Shown here: piece by piece, positions 1 through 10,263 of the stretch | How the letters are laid out: each line of letters starts with the position of its first letter | How positions within the stretch are numbered: the stretch's first letter is position 1 | Origin: Tretioscincus oriximinensis | Lineage: Eukaryota; Chordata; Lepidosauria; Squamata; Gymnophthalmidae | Assembly: GCA_022410635.1 (NCBI GenBank) | Contig: JAJVDF010000246.1 | Location: forward strand, 510,636 to 574,635 | Direction of reading: 5' to 3' | DNA length: 64,000 nt | Position numbers and translations under genes: made by a program | The notes under the pieces: model-generated | What the model was told of the DNA's origin: nothing | The model's database searches: none | What the model saw: the letters and a program-made list of their open reading frames with translations, nothing else

Positions 1-422
1 TCAGCATTGTGACGTTGTAAGTTTTGAGTGAAATTTTATCAAAAATTGCGAGCAGTTAGAGGAACATTTGGTAAGTAACTGTTTGTTTATATATGGAAAG
101 GCATTATTTTAACTATTAAATAGTACAATTCATAATGTGCAATAATTGCTTGCATTTACTGAAATGGATTAATAATTGATTAAGGATTTATATGTAACGT
201 AAGTTACTATTTTTTAAATTAAACTCTCTGTTACACATAAAAATAGGAATTCTTCCAAGATATAATACTTTCTCTTTGAATATAGCAAGAACAACAATTA
301 AATAACTATTTGAGGTTATTGGGTCAACGTAAAGTGTTAATTAAGCAAAAATAATAATGTAACATAAGTTACTGACTGAGACACTGAGTAATCTATGATA
401 AGGGTACCATAAGCCTTTAATG
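1..422. other. AT-rich DNA, no feature recognised
   Basis: The stretch is AT-rich and holds no open frame, repeat family or RNA motif that I can identify. It is intergenic sequence upstream of the SINE that begins at about 423. Confidence 0.5.
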
Positions 423-810
423 AAGAAGGAGGAGAAGGGGAGGAAGAGGAAGAGGAGGAAGAGGAGGAAGAGGAAGAAGAGGAAGAAGAGGAAGAAGAGG
501 AAGAAGAAGAAGAAGAAGAACTGGGTTCTTATACCCTGCTTTTCCCACCTTTTCAAAGGGACCCAAAGTGGCTTAAAAGGGTATTTTGCCCAAAGGTTTC
601 CATTCTATCTTCCCCACCAGGCTGTGGTGGTTCCCATGTATCTACTTCCAGTCAGTTGCAATTTCTTGCAATTCATGCTTTCAAATGGCTGGGTTGGCTG
701 GAGCTCCAGGCTAGGTGCTCAGCCCTCCCCACATCCGACATGGGGCTTCGAAACCCCATCTCTCAGATGAGAGGCCGTCTTCTTAGCAACTGAGCCATTC
801 GGGCCTGCTC
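423..810 (-). mobile_element. tRNA-derived SINE with (GAA)n tail
   Basis: Read on the minus strand, the element begins with a tRNA-like head: an A-box-like TGGCTCAGTTGC (787-801) and a B-box-like GGTTTCGAAGC (736-757). A body of about 200 bp follows, with the phrase GGTGGGGAAGATAGAATG. It ends in a (GAA/GGA)n tract that on the plus strand fills 423-523. A plus-strand copy of the same family lies at 9120-9431, and decayed copies occur at 24440-24690, 25090-25320, 48795-49043 and 56560-56840. Open frames here (for example 420-770) only reflect the purine-rich tail. Confidence 0.75.
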
Positions 811-1568
811 AGCACGAATATTAAAAAATTAATATTAATCTAACAAGCATAGGGACCTAGGCTAAATACCCATTAAATGTTTTTTGGGTCAAATTTAAAG
901 TTATGCTTCTTGGATTTTTTACTTTTTCAGGTCTGTCTTCTTAGGAAATATGGCACCTCTCACAGCTGTTGAAAAAATTTGGAGAAGAGTAAAAAAATAA
1001 AAATTTGCGAGGTTCCTGTGTGATGAACATAAAGGAATCAGTGACCCACCTTAAGATAACAGCATGAAGGTAATTGTCTGTCTTCTTCCAGAATAAGACT
1101 CCCTTTCCTCTATTAAAGGCATAAAGGGTTGCATTTCCCAGGAGGCAGAAAACAAATAATGTTCTCTCTAAACAAAGAGTAGTTAGAAAATTCAGATAAA
1201 GGAGAATGAATTTCATCAGAGGGAAGGATCTGCCTTTACTTCTTCCCCAGTGTCTTTTCACCTCTCCTTTGATGGGAGGGGGCTGAGTTGCCACCAGGCA
1301 GATGAAACCAGCTCCCCTTTTGTGCACCAGCACAATTGATTCTCCTCCTTCTTCTGCCGTGTAGGACTCTGTCAAGGCAGGCTGTTTGATGGTATTTTGC
1401 TTTATAATTTCTAATGCAAGCAAGTTTCTACGTTTGTAAAAAAGCCCCTGTAGCTTAAAAAGCCAGAAGCTCTTCTTGGAGGCCCCAGGAGGACTGAATT
1501 AGTCTGTTGAGACGGAACCATGAGATGGAGAGAGAAGGAAACACATTAAAAATAAATAATTATTTTGC
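811..1568. other. Unassigned intergenic DNA
   Basis: A 160-codon open frame on the minus strand (941-1423) has no recognisable domain and a composition typical of chance. I see no repeat family here. Confidence 0.4.
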
Positions 1569-1765
1569 AGGATAACAACATCAGAAAAGCCCTGCTGGAT
1601 CAAACCACCAGACGATCTAGTCCAGCAGATTTTTTTCCACTGGCCAGTTGGAGGCTCCAGGGAACCCGGCCCATCAGAACATAAACAGCACAATCGCCTA
1701 GTTACTTCCCGGTGTTTACATTCAGCCACAAACTCTCTAGTATTGGAGATAATAGACAACCATAA
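1569..1765 (-). mobile_element. Old CR1-like LINE 3' fragment
   Basis: On the minus strand the segment ends with the CR1-like 3' phrase TGGATCCAGCAGGGC-type text (plus: agccctgctggatcaaacc). Body text resembles the 3' UTR seen in better copies in this window. It is diverged and truncated. Confidence 0.5.
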
Positions 1766-2206
1766 TGGCTTTCCATTGATTGGAAGAGTTCCTGCTTCAC
1801 TGAAAGGAATTCTGCTTGGTTGGAGTAATGGTCCAGGAATAGGGATGTAGGTTAGGGTCCCCACATGTGAAATGTGGCAAACTGGAAGCCCTGCCCAGAC
1901 TCTGACCCACCACACCAAAGCTCCCCACAACCCCCACTATAGCCTTCTGGCATGGTCAAGGGAAGCTGTCAAGAAATCAGGAACATTGCAGAAAGGAACC
2001 CACAGCGTGTCTCAGGGAGGGCTAAATGTGGGAAAGTCTGCATCAATTTATGATTTAGAAAGGATGGAAAACAGGTCCTTTATTGGCCATCTCGACCCAG
2101 AGAGTCCAGCAGGAATGGAAAGTAACATGGGCATCAAAACCTTAGCAAGAGTCCTGGAGAGGTTGATGGATTTCCACTGCCTTCGNCTAATATTGGTGCT
2201 TTCCAT
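1766..2206. other. Unassigned intergenic DNA
   Basis: No repeat, RNA gene or supported coding frame was recognised. Short open frames on both strands (1499-1930 minus, 1872-2237 plus) show no domain. Confidence 0.4.
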
Positions 2207-2345
2207 GGTAGTCAATTTCAGAGAAATAACTGTGTGAGTCTCATAGAAAGCCAAGCAAAAGGGCTAGTAGCACTTAGAGAGTAACAGGCGGAAAGTAAGT
2301 GGCAACAGCTTCNGTAGACACGTCGACATCTTCAGATGCCTTGCA
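2207..2345 (-). repeat. Hammerhead-bearing repeat, truncated copy
   Basis: One arm of the inverted-arm repeat family is present (2214-2302; compare 32929-33008). It is followed by a minus-strand ribozyme-like core: CTGAAGA (2335-2329), a stem II with arms at 2327-2322 and 2319-2314 (GTCGAC/GTCTAC, one mismatch), and a degraded GAAA around 2311-2313 that includes an n. The second arm is missing. Confidence 0.5.
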
Positions 2346-2439
2346 TCTTATTCTGTTGTAAATCTAAACGTTCATTAAGAAGTAAAAGTCATATACGCCA
2401 CACTCACCTGGATTGAAAAAGCACTTGGAATTCTTCCAG

Positions 2440-2895
2440 TGCATCAAGGTTGGGGAACCTAAGACCAGAACTGGCCTGTGATGGTAGAGGTAGGGGATGA
2501 AGGACACTCCAGACAAGAATGTGATTTCAGTTCTGAAAGTGTTTATTCAGCTCAGCTCAGCTCTCCGTCTTAGTCTGGTCAGCAGTGAAGACTGCCCCAG
2601 CAAGTCCCTCTATTTATACATCTTGCTGGCCAATCCCAGCTGACCAGGTTCATAGCTTACAATTCATTGGTTGTTTATACAATGCTATTCCAAAACCTGA
2701 AGCTCACCTCAAAACCTTACATCAACATATATTTACCTCAGAATTATTTACATATATATTACCACAACATTATACATTCCTTATATGACTTTATATACAT
2801 ATTATGTCATGTACTCATGACATGGCCTGTGGAACCATTTGCTCCAGCACCCAGCATGTTCCTCCCTATGGAATCTGTAGCCTTCCCAGGCTTAA
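2440..2895 (-). mobile_element. Possible solo LTR of an endogenous retroelement
   Basis: On the minus strand a TATA-like TATAAATAG (about 2619-2611) is followed about 65 bases on by AATAAA (about 2549-2544) and then a TG/CT-rich stretch. This order is expected of U3-R-U5 of a retroviral-type LTR. No internal gag or pol sequence flanks it, and the terminal TG/CA and target duplication are not defined. An unrelated promoter-like coincidence is possible. Confidence 0.3.
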
Positions 2896-3050
2896 AAATG
2901 GCTCTTCAATTGTTAAAACACAAAGTGAAATACAAAAAGAAGGAAGGGAAAGGAAGTTGAGGAGGAGAGAAGTGAGGTTGAGGGACTGGGGGTCATTGAA
3001 TAGTCTGTGATTTTGTGGGCCTGGGCTTGGGCAGATTGAAGGGGGCATGG

Positions 3051-3094
3051 GCAGTGTGTGCGTGTGTGTGTGGTGGTGGTGGTGGTGGTGGGGG
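3051..3094. repeat. (GT)n(GGT)n microsatellite
   Basis: An alternating GT run passes directly into at least six GGT units and then a G run. It encodes the His-rich minus-strand frame at 2866-3105, which is an artefact. Confidence 0.85.
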
Positions 3095-3176
3095 GTTGGT
3101 ATCACCTACACATGAAATTACAAATATCCAAATGGTCCCTACCAAGAAAAAGGTTCCCTGATCTAAACCCAAAAAA

Positions 3177-3280
3177 AGGTTTTCTGCATTAGGAAATGCT
3201 AAAAGAAAACTGCATGCTACTTTTTCTGTGTTCTTTCTATCTGAAAGTGGACTGAAGCTGGATTAAAACTTAGGCGTGAC
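3177..3280 (+). repeat. Unclassified dispersed repeat, copy 1
   Basis: The segment matches 38757-38855 along its length. Shared phrases are TTCTG..TTAGG.AATGCT.AAAGAAAA at the start and GGACTGAA.CTG.ATTAAAACTTA at the end. Two similar copies 35 kb apart imply a dispersed element. Its class is unknown. Confidence 0.55.
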
Positions 3281-3859
3281 AAGGGTCACTATTTATTTGG
3301 AAATAAAAATTATCCTTTTTTTTTCCAGAGGAATGTGAGAAGGTTACAGATCTTGGGAAGCTGCTCCCCGAGTGAAGGTCTCCATTTCACCTTCACCAAT
3401 TCAGGTGGGGATTCCAGCTTTATGGACATTTTTATCCCTCGTTCTTCATAGCCAGCCCCAAGACTGGATCAGAACCTTCTGCTTCTAAGGCTATCGCCCG
3501 GCCACTGNAATCTTTTACCTGCTGCTTAAAGAACATTAATCAGCTTTGTGCAATTCTAAATCTCTGTCATCCTGTAACACAGCAAATGTCATTATATTGC
3601 TGCATGTCCTGCATGACTCATATGTGCATGCTAATGTACCTGCCCATCCCTCCTCTCTTGTAAGCCTGTGTCTAGAAACGTCACCATCTCCTCTGTAAGG
3701 ATTCGTTGAAATCCCAATTGCTCTGCCTTTTGTGTACACATTTTTACACCCTTTTGTTAGTCACGGCACTAATAGTGATCCTCATTGTGGGTGAATGTTT
3801 GCACCGTGGTCTTCCGGCCCTAAAAAATTTACTCCTTTCTCCCTTGCTCATACGGTTTC
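3281..3859. other. Unassigned intergenic DNA
   Basis: No supported gene or repeat was recognised. A minus frame at 3536-3739 lacks recognisable features. Confidence 0.4.
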
Positions 3860-3955
3860 TAGGCTGACCTGATGCCCCCTTTTTTGGGGGGACCCAGTTT
3901 TGGGGTGCCTACCCCGCNCTCCCCAGGGTGTGTGTGCGCCATTTCCCTAGTTTTT
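3860..3955 (-). repeat. Dispersed repeat module shared with 10264-10365
   Basis: The text CTAGGCTGACC.GATG.CCCCTTTTTTGGGG and the following C/G-rich lines match the reverse complement of 10264-10365. The module is bounded by CTAG and is probably a DNA or LTR element fragment. The class is not determined. Confidence 0.5.
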
Positions 3956-4020
3956 GCTGAGGAAAAAAAAATATATATTTAAAAAAATATTTTTTGAAAA
4001 AAANTTTTTAATTTTTTTTA

Positions 4021-4300
4021 AATAATTCACTGCAGCACCACTAGGGGGCTCTGACATCTGAGACCAGCTCCAGAAGGACCCTCCCCTCAGTAAAAAATAA
4101 AAATTCTCACACACTTCAAAACTTTCTCGCACACATAATTTTTTTTTTAAAAAAAGTCGCTGCACCACCATTAGAGGATTCTGGCAACTGGGGCCAGCTT
4201 CTGAAGGCACCTTCCCCTCTGTAAAAAAATTGAAAAATTCTGATGTGCTCCAAAAATTCTCAGTTTAAAAATTCTTGCACACTTAAACATATCCTCACAC
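4021..4300. repeat. Two diverged tandem copies of a ~130-bp unit
   Basis: Copy one begins at about 4027 (cactgcagcaccactaggg) and copy two at about 4157 (cgctgcaccaccattagag). Both continue through CAGCT.C.GAAGG.ACC.TCCCCTC.GTAAAAAA and a stretch with TTCTC.CACAC. They are clearly related but diverged, so the duplication is old. Confidence 0.6.
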
Positions 4301-4339
4301 GCTTCACCAATTTCTCGGGCGGGAATTTCGGAAGGGAAT

Positions 4340-4870
4340 GCATGTTGGTGGGTAATTTGCATATTTATGAATATGCAAATTAGCATGAATATTAATTACC
4401 CCGGTGTGGGTCTCAGAAAATCTGGTCATTCTAGGGTTTCCCCTTGCAAAGCCACCACAACCTTCATTGCTAGCAATAAACCTGTGCATCTTGTCATTAT
4501 CTCTTGCCTCAATGTGCTGACCTGGATTTTTATAGTGAGCTGAACAATGGGGTAAAACTGAGTAAAGGACTCTCATATAACGACTAGAATTTCAGTCCAT
4601 TATTAGTTCCCAATCAAGGATTTAAGACTCAATGCAATATTTACAAATATTAATTATTATTCAAATTGATACTGATTTTCGGAGTTGTGGAATTGTTGAC
4701 TAAAGTATTGTGTTAAATATCGGCCTGGGTCTTTTACTACCCCATCAAAGGCTTATAAAACTGGGCTCTCTTGGCAGTCAGTCCCCTTNGTGAAGCTTTG
4801 AATCAAACACAGCAAGTTCCCTGCAAAAAACACACAATGGGAGCCTCCATCCTAATCCCCCGGATAGAGA
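4340..4870 (+). mobile_element. Possible LTR-like segment
   Basis: CTTATAAAA (4751-4759) is followed by GGCTCTCTTGGCAGTCAG and then an AATCAAA near 4801, resembling the TATA-to-polyadenylation layout of an LTR. Upstream lies an inverted octamer pair (4353-4382). No internal retroviral genes or terminal repeats are seen, so this is tentative. Confidence 0.25.
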
Positions 4871-5039
4871 GAGAGATTCCCACCGCTAAAACCGCAGCCT
4901 TGCAGTGGGACTGGTGCCTGCCAAAAGAACACTCTGGCTACTGAGATGCAAATGGGGAGCTAATGGCACAGTCTAAACAAGAGGTTGTGCTTCTTGGCTG
5001 GGAATTAGGGAGGTCTATTGTGGAGAGATGGGTCTCCGG

Positions 5040-5600
5040 GCAGGCAGGATGGCAAAACTTCAGGGCCGCTATTTTACAGAAAGTCCAGCAAAGGAGCTAG
5101 CAGCACTTTGAGACTAACTTGGGGAAAGTGGTCCTTGAACAAAGAAACTACAAAGGAAGGTTTGAAAGCAGCAGAAGGTTTGAAAGCAGCAGAACTTGAA
5201 GACATTCACAAGTTCCAGGCCATCAGCAAAGGACTTAACAGAGACAATGGTTTCCTGGCCAACTATACATTTTTATGACACCTGTTAAGTATTTGATTGA
5301 TTCTCCACCAGACATTGCACCTTGTTGCCCCAGGCACCTTTTCACATAAGAGGATTAGTTCCTGCTATTTACCTGCAATTCAACNCCTCCCNACAGTTGC
5401 ATNTGCTTTGTCTTCTCCCATACACATTTCCCTATAAATACCTGACCCTGNCATTAGTCCCTCAGCATCTGAAGAAGTNGANNNGTCTACGAAAGCTTNT
5501 GCCAACCACTTTTCTCAAGTTAGTCTCAAAGTGCTGCTGGCTCCTTTGCTGGACTTTCTGCTAGACTTAACACGGCTATTTCTCTGAAAGAGACTATTTT
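5040..5600 (+). repeat. Inverted-arm repeat with hammerhead-like core and 0.3-kb insert
   Basis: A left arm at about 5079-5133 (aaagtccagcaaaggagct... to ...aaagtggt) is the reverse complement of a right arm at about 5500-5562. Just before the right arm lies CTGAAGA (5469-5475), a partly masked stem II (GT.GA...GTCTAC, 5477-5490) and GAAAGCTT (5491-5498). About 330 bp of other DNA separates left arm and core, unlike the compact copy at 32929-33110. This may be a fuller element. Confidence 0.6.
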
Positions 5601-6841
5601 ACAGAGTTAAACTACCCAGCAAAATNGACACCTTAAGCTTTTATCTCCCAATCACAAAAGAGAGGATTACCATTGGCACTAATTCCAAAACTTCTAACAC
5701 CTCTAGTTTCACTTGGCTTTTGTTTTTTTAAACCTGCACTAAGTAATTCCTTTCCCCTTCCGACGTGGAATTGGCAGGCAAAGGAGCAGTTGGAGGCCTG
5801 TCCCTTTGGCATGATGCAACTTCTGGTGCCTTCTGGGGGCAGGAAAAGGAGGGAGGGGGGCACCATTGGGGCTTGTTTGGTTGTGTTGTGCAATAGATGG
5901 TTACAACATTTACACAACCTTCTTCCAACTGCCAAGATGAGGTTATGAAAAGCCGCCCCATTTCAGAGTGGGCAGCAGAGTGGAAGTCCTGCTTGTAAAT
6001 TGTATGAAAAAAATTGCAACTTTGTGTNAGGCAATATGTCTTTGCCCAGCAGAGAATTAGCAGAATAGGCAGATTTAAAGACACAATTACAGAACTGACT
6101 ATGGATCTTCCTTGCTGCCAGTAAGGAACTCAATGCAAAAAATTCTTTCCCAAGGAAGGCATTTTATTCTTCTATACAGGTTGCATCAAAAAAAAAAAAA
6201 GTCATCTTGACTGTAAATAAACTCCACCATTCATCAGGTAATAAATACACCGGTACACACGATCTTCCATTCCAGAGAGGTTTTACAAACTGGGGACCAA
6301 CATTATATTTGCTTTCAAAGGTTTTAACCTATACAGGTGTCTTACTGCCTTCAGGTGCTAGTCATGAGTTCTTGCTTCACACTCATGGCTATGTATATCC
6401 TGCAACATACTTACATTCTACATTCCATTATTTGTATTCTGTAAACTACTTACATTTTTGTTTTAGAAAGCATGTACAAAAATATACAAATCCCAACACT
6501 TTGTAGGCTTCCTAAGATGGGGAGTACAGTAAAAAAATGTTTTTACATAAATAAATAAATAAATAAATAAATAAATGGCACAGACCCAAAAAAGCTTCAG
6601 AGAATATGAGAAAACATCTGGTAGCACAACTTTGTTTTTAATTTTTTTTNAAAAAAAATATACAAGCAAGTACATACGGAAGCAAAAGCACGTATTCCAA
6701 ACAAAAATCCCCGACATCCCCCCAGCCCCGGATCAGATCGCCTTAGCATTATTACACAGTATTTTCCCAGATATATTGATTACCAGTTGAAAATCAAACT
6801 CAATTGCAGCTTTTTGGTTGCAGTACTTTTTGGTTGCATGA
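5601..6841. other. Unassigned intergenic DNA with microsatellite
   Basis: No gene is supported. There is a poly(A) run near 6189-6201 and an (AAAT)n tract at 6548-6577. Overlapping short frames on both strands between 5633 and 6084 have no recognisable domain. Confidence 0.45.
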
Positions 6842-6895
6842 CCAATATTGCCACTGAAGAAGACTGAGTAAGGTCAAAACGCGCCTGGCCATTGG
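6842..6895 (+). ncRNA. Type I hammerhead ribozyme fossil (Penelope-like context)
   Basis: The order of parts fits a minimal type I hammerhead. Stem I 5' strand is CCAAT (6842-6846) plus GCCA (6850-6853). The core is CTGAAGA (6854-6860). Stem II is GAC (6862-6864) with GTC (6873-6875). AAAA (6876-6879) stands where GAAA is expected. A minimal palindromic stem III CGCG (6880-6883) and CC follow, where a cleavage triplet GUC is expected. Stem I 3' strand is TGGC (6886-6889) plus ATTGG (6891-6895). Both changes (CGAAA to CAAAA, GTC to GCC) are transitions, so this copy is probably inactive. Such motifs are known from Penelope-like retroelements. Confidence 0.6.
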
Positions 6896-7053
6896 TTTCG
6901 GTATCCCTGTTCTTCAGTACTTACAGAGGAACACTCCTTTGATTCCCCAAGAAACGTACGGACTTTTACCTGGGACTGTTGGTCCCTTATACTCTCATTC
7001 ATATTGGGTGCTTCCTTGCTGTACTAGTATTTTAGCCATTGGATTATTATATA
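6896..7053 (+). mobile_element. Flank of the ribozyme-bearing element
   Basis: The sequence continues from the ribozyme fossil up to the TA at 7052-7053 where a MITE begins. It probably belongs to the same retroelement, but I cannot identify a protein domain in it. Confidence 0.3.
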
Positions 7054-8255
7054 CAGTGATACCTCGGTTCTCGAACATAATTCGTTCCAGGAGGACGGTC
7101 GAGAACCAAATTGTTCGAGAACCGAAGCTCGCTCTCTGCACTCACACTGATGACGCAAGCAAGGCGCGCTGGGCCGAATGAACGCCATTCGGCTCAACTC
7201 GGCTCATCTCGGAAGTTCGAGTTCCAAATATTTATAAATGATCTAGATGAAGGAATTGAAGGAAAACTTATCAAATTTGCTGATGACACAAAACTAGGCG
7301 GTGTTGCTAATACTAAACAAGATAGAGATAGGATTCAAAAAGATCTAGACAAACTTAACAATGGGCTGAAACTAACAGAATGATATTTAACAGAGAGAAA
7401 TGCAAAATCCTACATCTGGGCAGAAATAATGAAAATAGCACATATAGAATGGGAGGAATATGTCTGAGCAGCAGCACAGGTGAGAAGGACCTGGGTGTTT
7501 TGGTAGATCACAGACTAAACATGAGTCAACAGTGTGAAGCAGCTGCAAAAAAGGCAAACACAATCTTGGGATGTATCAAGAGGGGCATNGAATCTCGCTC
7601 ACGTGAAGTNATTNTTCCTCTCTACAGTACTTTGGTCNGACCACACTTGGAATACTGTGTTCAGTTCTGGGGNNCCCAATTTAAAAAGGACATTGAGAAA
7701 CTAGAGCAAGTACAAAAGAGAGTTACAAGGATGGTGAGTGGTCTGGAAACCATGTCCTATGAGGAAGGGTTAAAGGATCTGGGGATGTTTAGTCTGCAAA
7801 AGAGAAGTCTGAGAGGAGACTTGATAGCTGTGTACAAATATCTGAAGGGCTGTCACAGAGCAGAGGGATCAGCACTGTTCTCATTAGCACAAGGAAGGAC
7901 TAGAAACAATGGAATGAAGCTGCAAGGGAGGAGATTTAGATTAGATATCAGAAAAAACTTTCTAACAGTCAGGGTGATAAACCAGTGGAACAGTTTGCCA
8001 CATGGGGTGGTGAGTTCTTCTTCACTGGAAGTCTCCAAACAGAGACTGGACAGTCATCTGTCTGGGATGGTTTAATGAATCCTGCATCGAGCAGGGGGTT
8101 GGACCCCATGACCCCGGAGGTCCCTTCCAACTCTATGATTCTATGATTCTATGATTCTATATTTGTTCGGATTCCAAGACAAAAGTTTCTCGAATCTCCT
8201 GGTCGAATACCGATTTGGTCGAAAGTCAAGGCGTTCGAGAACCAAGGTATCACTG
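7054..8255 (-). mobile_element. Tigger-like palindromic MITE interrupted by CR1
   Basis: The termini CAGTGATACCTCGGTTCTCG (7054-7073) and its complement at 8233-8255 match with one mismatch over 23 bases, and a TA precedes the left end. The interior, read on the minus strand, aligns with the uninterrupted 218-bp copy at 12211-12428. The right flank is CA rather than TA. A CR1 (7229-8162) splits it. The CAG..ACCTCG terminus and TA target recall TcMar-Tigger elements, which is an inference from memory. Confidence 0.8.
7229..8162 (+). mobile_element. CR1 LINE 3' end (reverse transcriptase C-terminus)
   Basis: A frame running from about 7231 contains FADDTKLGG, the YADD-type catalytic box of reverse transcriptase. 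It meets an in-frame stop at 7381-7383, and a second frame (7380-8075) continues with EKDLGVLVD, AAKKAN.ILGCIKRG and PHLEYCVQFW, all hallmark CR1 text. The element ends in a short (ATTCTATG)n array at 8134-8162, the usual CR1 3' terminus. It is 5'-truncated and inserted in a MITE. It is dead as a gene because of the stop and the truncation. Confidence 0.9.
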
Positions 8256-9119
8256 CATCTGGCTTCTGATATTTAGGCTTTTTTAATATAAGACTTGCAA
8301 CACTTTCCATAATTTGACCTTTGTTACTTTTGGGATTTAGCTCACTCTGGCCACACAGACTTCTCCTTTGGGTGCTTTTTTGCATTGCTGTCCAGCAGCT
8401 GCATTGCTCCACGGATGATGTAACTGAACCTTTCAATATCTCTGAAAAAGTTTTCAGACATAACAAGGATCTGACACTTAAAGTTTGATTAAAATTGCAA
8501 ACAAGTTGTTTACCTGTAAACAATAACTACCTGTTTACTGCAACAGAATTTGTAAAGAAGCTCACTGTATTTTGCTTCTAAAACATCTCAAGTACACTTT
8601 TACCTGTAGAACAAATCACTTGTGAAAGCCAAAATCTTTTGAGCAGAGAGGTAAAGTAATCAGGCAGATGGTCCAGGCTTCCCCAGCCACCTTCCTGTGA
8701 GCAGTAAAAATGTTTCCTGTGGACGGGTCTGGGCACAGATTGGCGAAAGAGGCCTCCTTCCCTCCCAGGGCTACCTGTAGTACAGGGTGGGAGCTGCAGT
8801 CCACAAGGCAGAGCCCCACACAGGCTGGGCAGAAGAGGCAGACCGCTGCTCGGACTACACTTCCCAGCAGGCACCACCACCTCCACAGCTCTGTTTTTTT
8901 GCATTTGGGCTGCTGCTGGTCCGTGGCATTTTGTGCTTTGTACATGTGTAGCATATATCTCGTACACATATGTGAATTCATGTATACACTGGGAGGGGAA
9001 GTTGGTGCACAATCTCGGCACTGCTGGCCAATGGGAGGGCCCCAGTCATCTTCTAGTCCACTACTGCTTGTCATGAAAAAAAACAGCAGAGAAAACCAGG
9101 TAGAAACTACAACTTAAAA
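8256..9119. other. Repeat-like segment shared with 34190-34470
   Basis: About 8690-8960 is similar to the reverse complement of 34190-34470, sharing GCAGCAGCCCAAATG, the motif ACTACA..TCCCAGC and a block around GGCCTC.TTC.CTCCCAGGGCTA. The class is unknown. No coding frame is supported; overlapping frames between 8578 and 9117 are not conserved domains. Confidence 0.45.
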
Positions 9120-9431
9120 GGCAGGCACGGATAGCTCAGTTGCTTAGGAATCCGCCTCTCGCCTGGGAGATGGGGTTTCGAAGCCCTGTGTTGGAAGTGG
9201 GGAGGGGTGAGCCCCTTCCACTTGCCTGTAGCTCTAGCCAACCCAGCTATTCGAAAGCATGAATTGCAAGACATTGCAACTGACTGCAAGTAGATACATG
9301 GGAACCACCATAGCCTGGTGGGGAAGATAGAATGTCAGCTTTCGGGCAAAAATACCCTTGTAAGCCGCTTTGAGTCCCTTTGAAAGGCGAGAAAAACGGG
9401 GTGTAAGAACCAAGTTCTTCTTCTTCTTCTA
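9120..9431 (+). mobile_element. tRNA-derived SINE with (TTC)n tail
   Basis: This is the plus-strand sister of the element at 423-810. The A-box-like GATAGCTCAGTTGC is at about 9129-9142 and the B-box-like GGTTTCGAAGCCC at about 9174-9186. The body contains CTGGTGGGGAAGATAGAATG and the 3' end is TTCTTCTTCTTCT. Of the copies in this window it is the best preserved, and length is about 310 bp. Confidence 0.8.
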
Positions 9432-9589
9432 AAACCATAAAACAGGAAACAGAAATTCTGCCGGAAGATGAGAAACAGGAAACTGGCAGTTTATTATGGT
9501 TTATGCCTGGAACTTTGAACTTATTCTATTTAAAGTTCAGTAAAGCCTTAAAATGCAGTAATTATGTTTTCATGATTTTTAACAATATT

Positions 9590-9673
9590 TTTTTAAATTT
9601 TATACAGTTCTCCTTTCCTTCTTTTCCGTCCTTCCTTTCCCGCCTAGTACAGGTCCCAATACTGATGCCTGTG
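9590..9673 (+). repeat. Left part of a dispersed module, cut by assembly gap
   Basis: Pyrimidine-rich text followed by AGTACAGGTCCCAATACTGA resembles 29740-29816 (CCAGTACTGGTCCCAGTACTGA). The rest of the module falls in the run of N or continues at 10264. Confidence 0.5.
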
Positions 9674-10263
9674 NNNNNNNNNNNNNNNNNNNNNNNNNNN
9701 NNNNNNNNNNNNNNNNNNNNNNNNNNNNNNNNNNNNNNNNNNNNNNNNNNNNNNNNNNNNNNNNNNNNNNNNNNNNNNNNNNNNNNNNNNNNNNNNNNNN
9801 NNNNNNNNNNNNNNNNNNNNNNNNNNNNNNNNNNNNNNNNNNNNNNNNNNNNNNNNNNNNNNNNNNNNNNNNNNNNNNNNNNNNNNNNNNNNNNNNNNNN
9901 NNNNNNNNNNNNNNNNNNNNNNNNNNNNNNNNNNNNNNNNNNNNNNNNNNNNNNNNNNNNNNNNNNNNNNNNNNNNNNNNNNNNNNNNNNNNNNNNNNNN
10001 NNNNNNNNNNNNNNNNNNNNNNNNNNNNNNNNNNNNNNNNNNNNNNNNNNNNNNNNNNNNNNNNNNNNNNNNNNNNNNNNNNNNNNNNNNNNNNNNNNNN
10101 NNNNNNNNNNNNNNNNNNNNNNNNNNNNNNNNNNNNNNNNNNNNNNNNNNNNNNNNNNNNNNNNNNNNNNNNNNNNNNNNNNNNNNNNNNNNNNNNNNNN
10201 NNNNNNNNNNNNNNNNNNNNNNNNNNNNNNNNNNNNNNNNNNNNNNNNNNNNNNNNNNNNNNN
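9674..10263. other. Assembly gap (590 N)
   Basis: No sequence information. The open frames spanning it are meaningless. The related module at 29740-29995 has no comparable insert, so the true content may be an extra repeat. Confidence 1.

Noticed and set aside
420..770. 116-codon Lys/Arg/Glu-rich frame
   Set aside because: It is the translation of a (GAA)n SINE tail and SINE body.
941..1423. 160-codon minus frame
   Set aside because: No domain, no homologue that I recognise and a composition close to random.
9120..9200. Possible tRNA gene
   Set aside because: A and B boxes are present, but no cloverleaf acceptor stem can be built and the SINE body follows directly.
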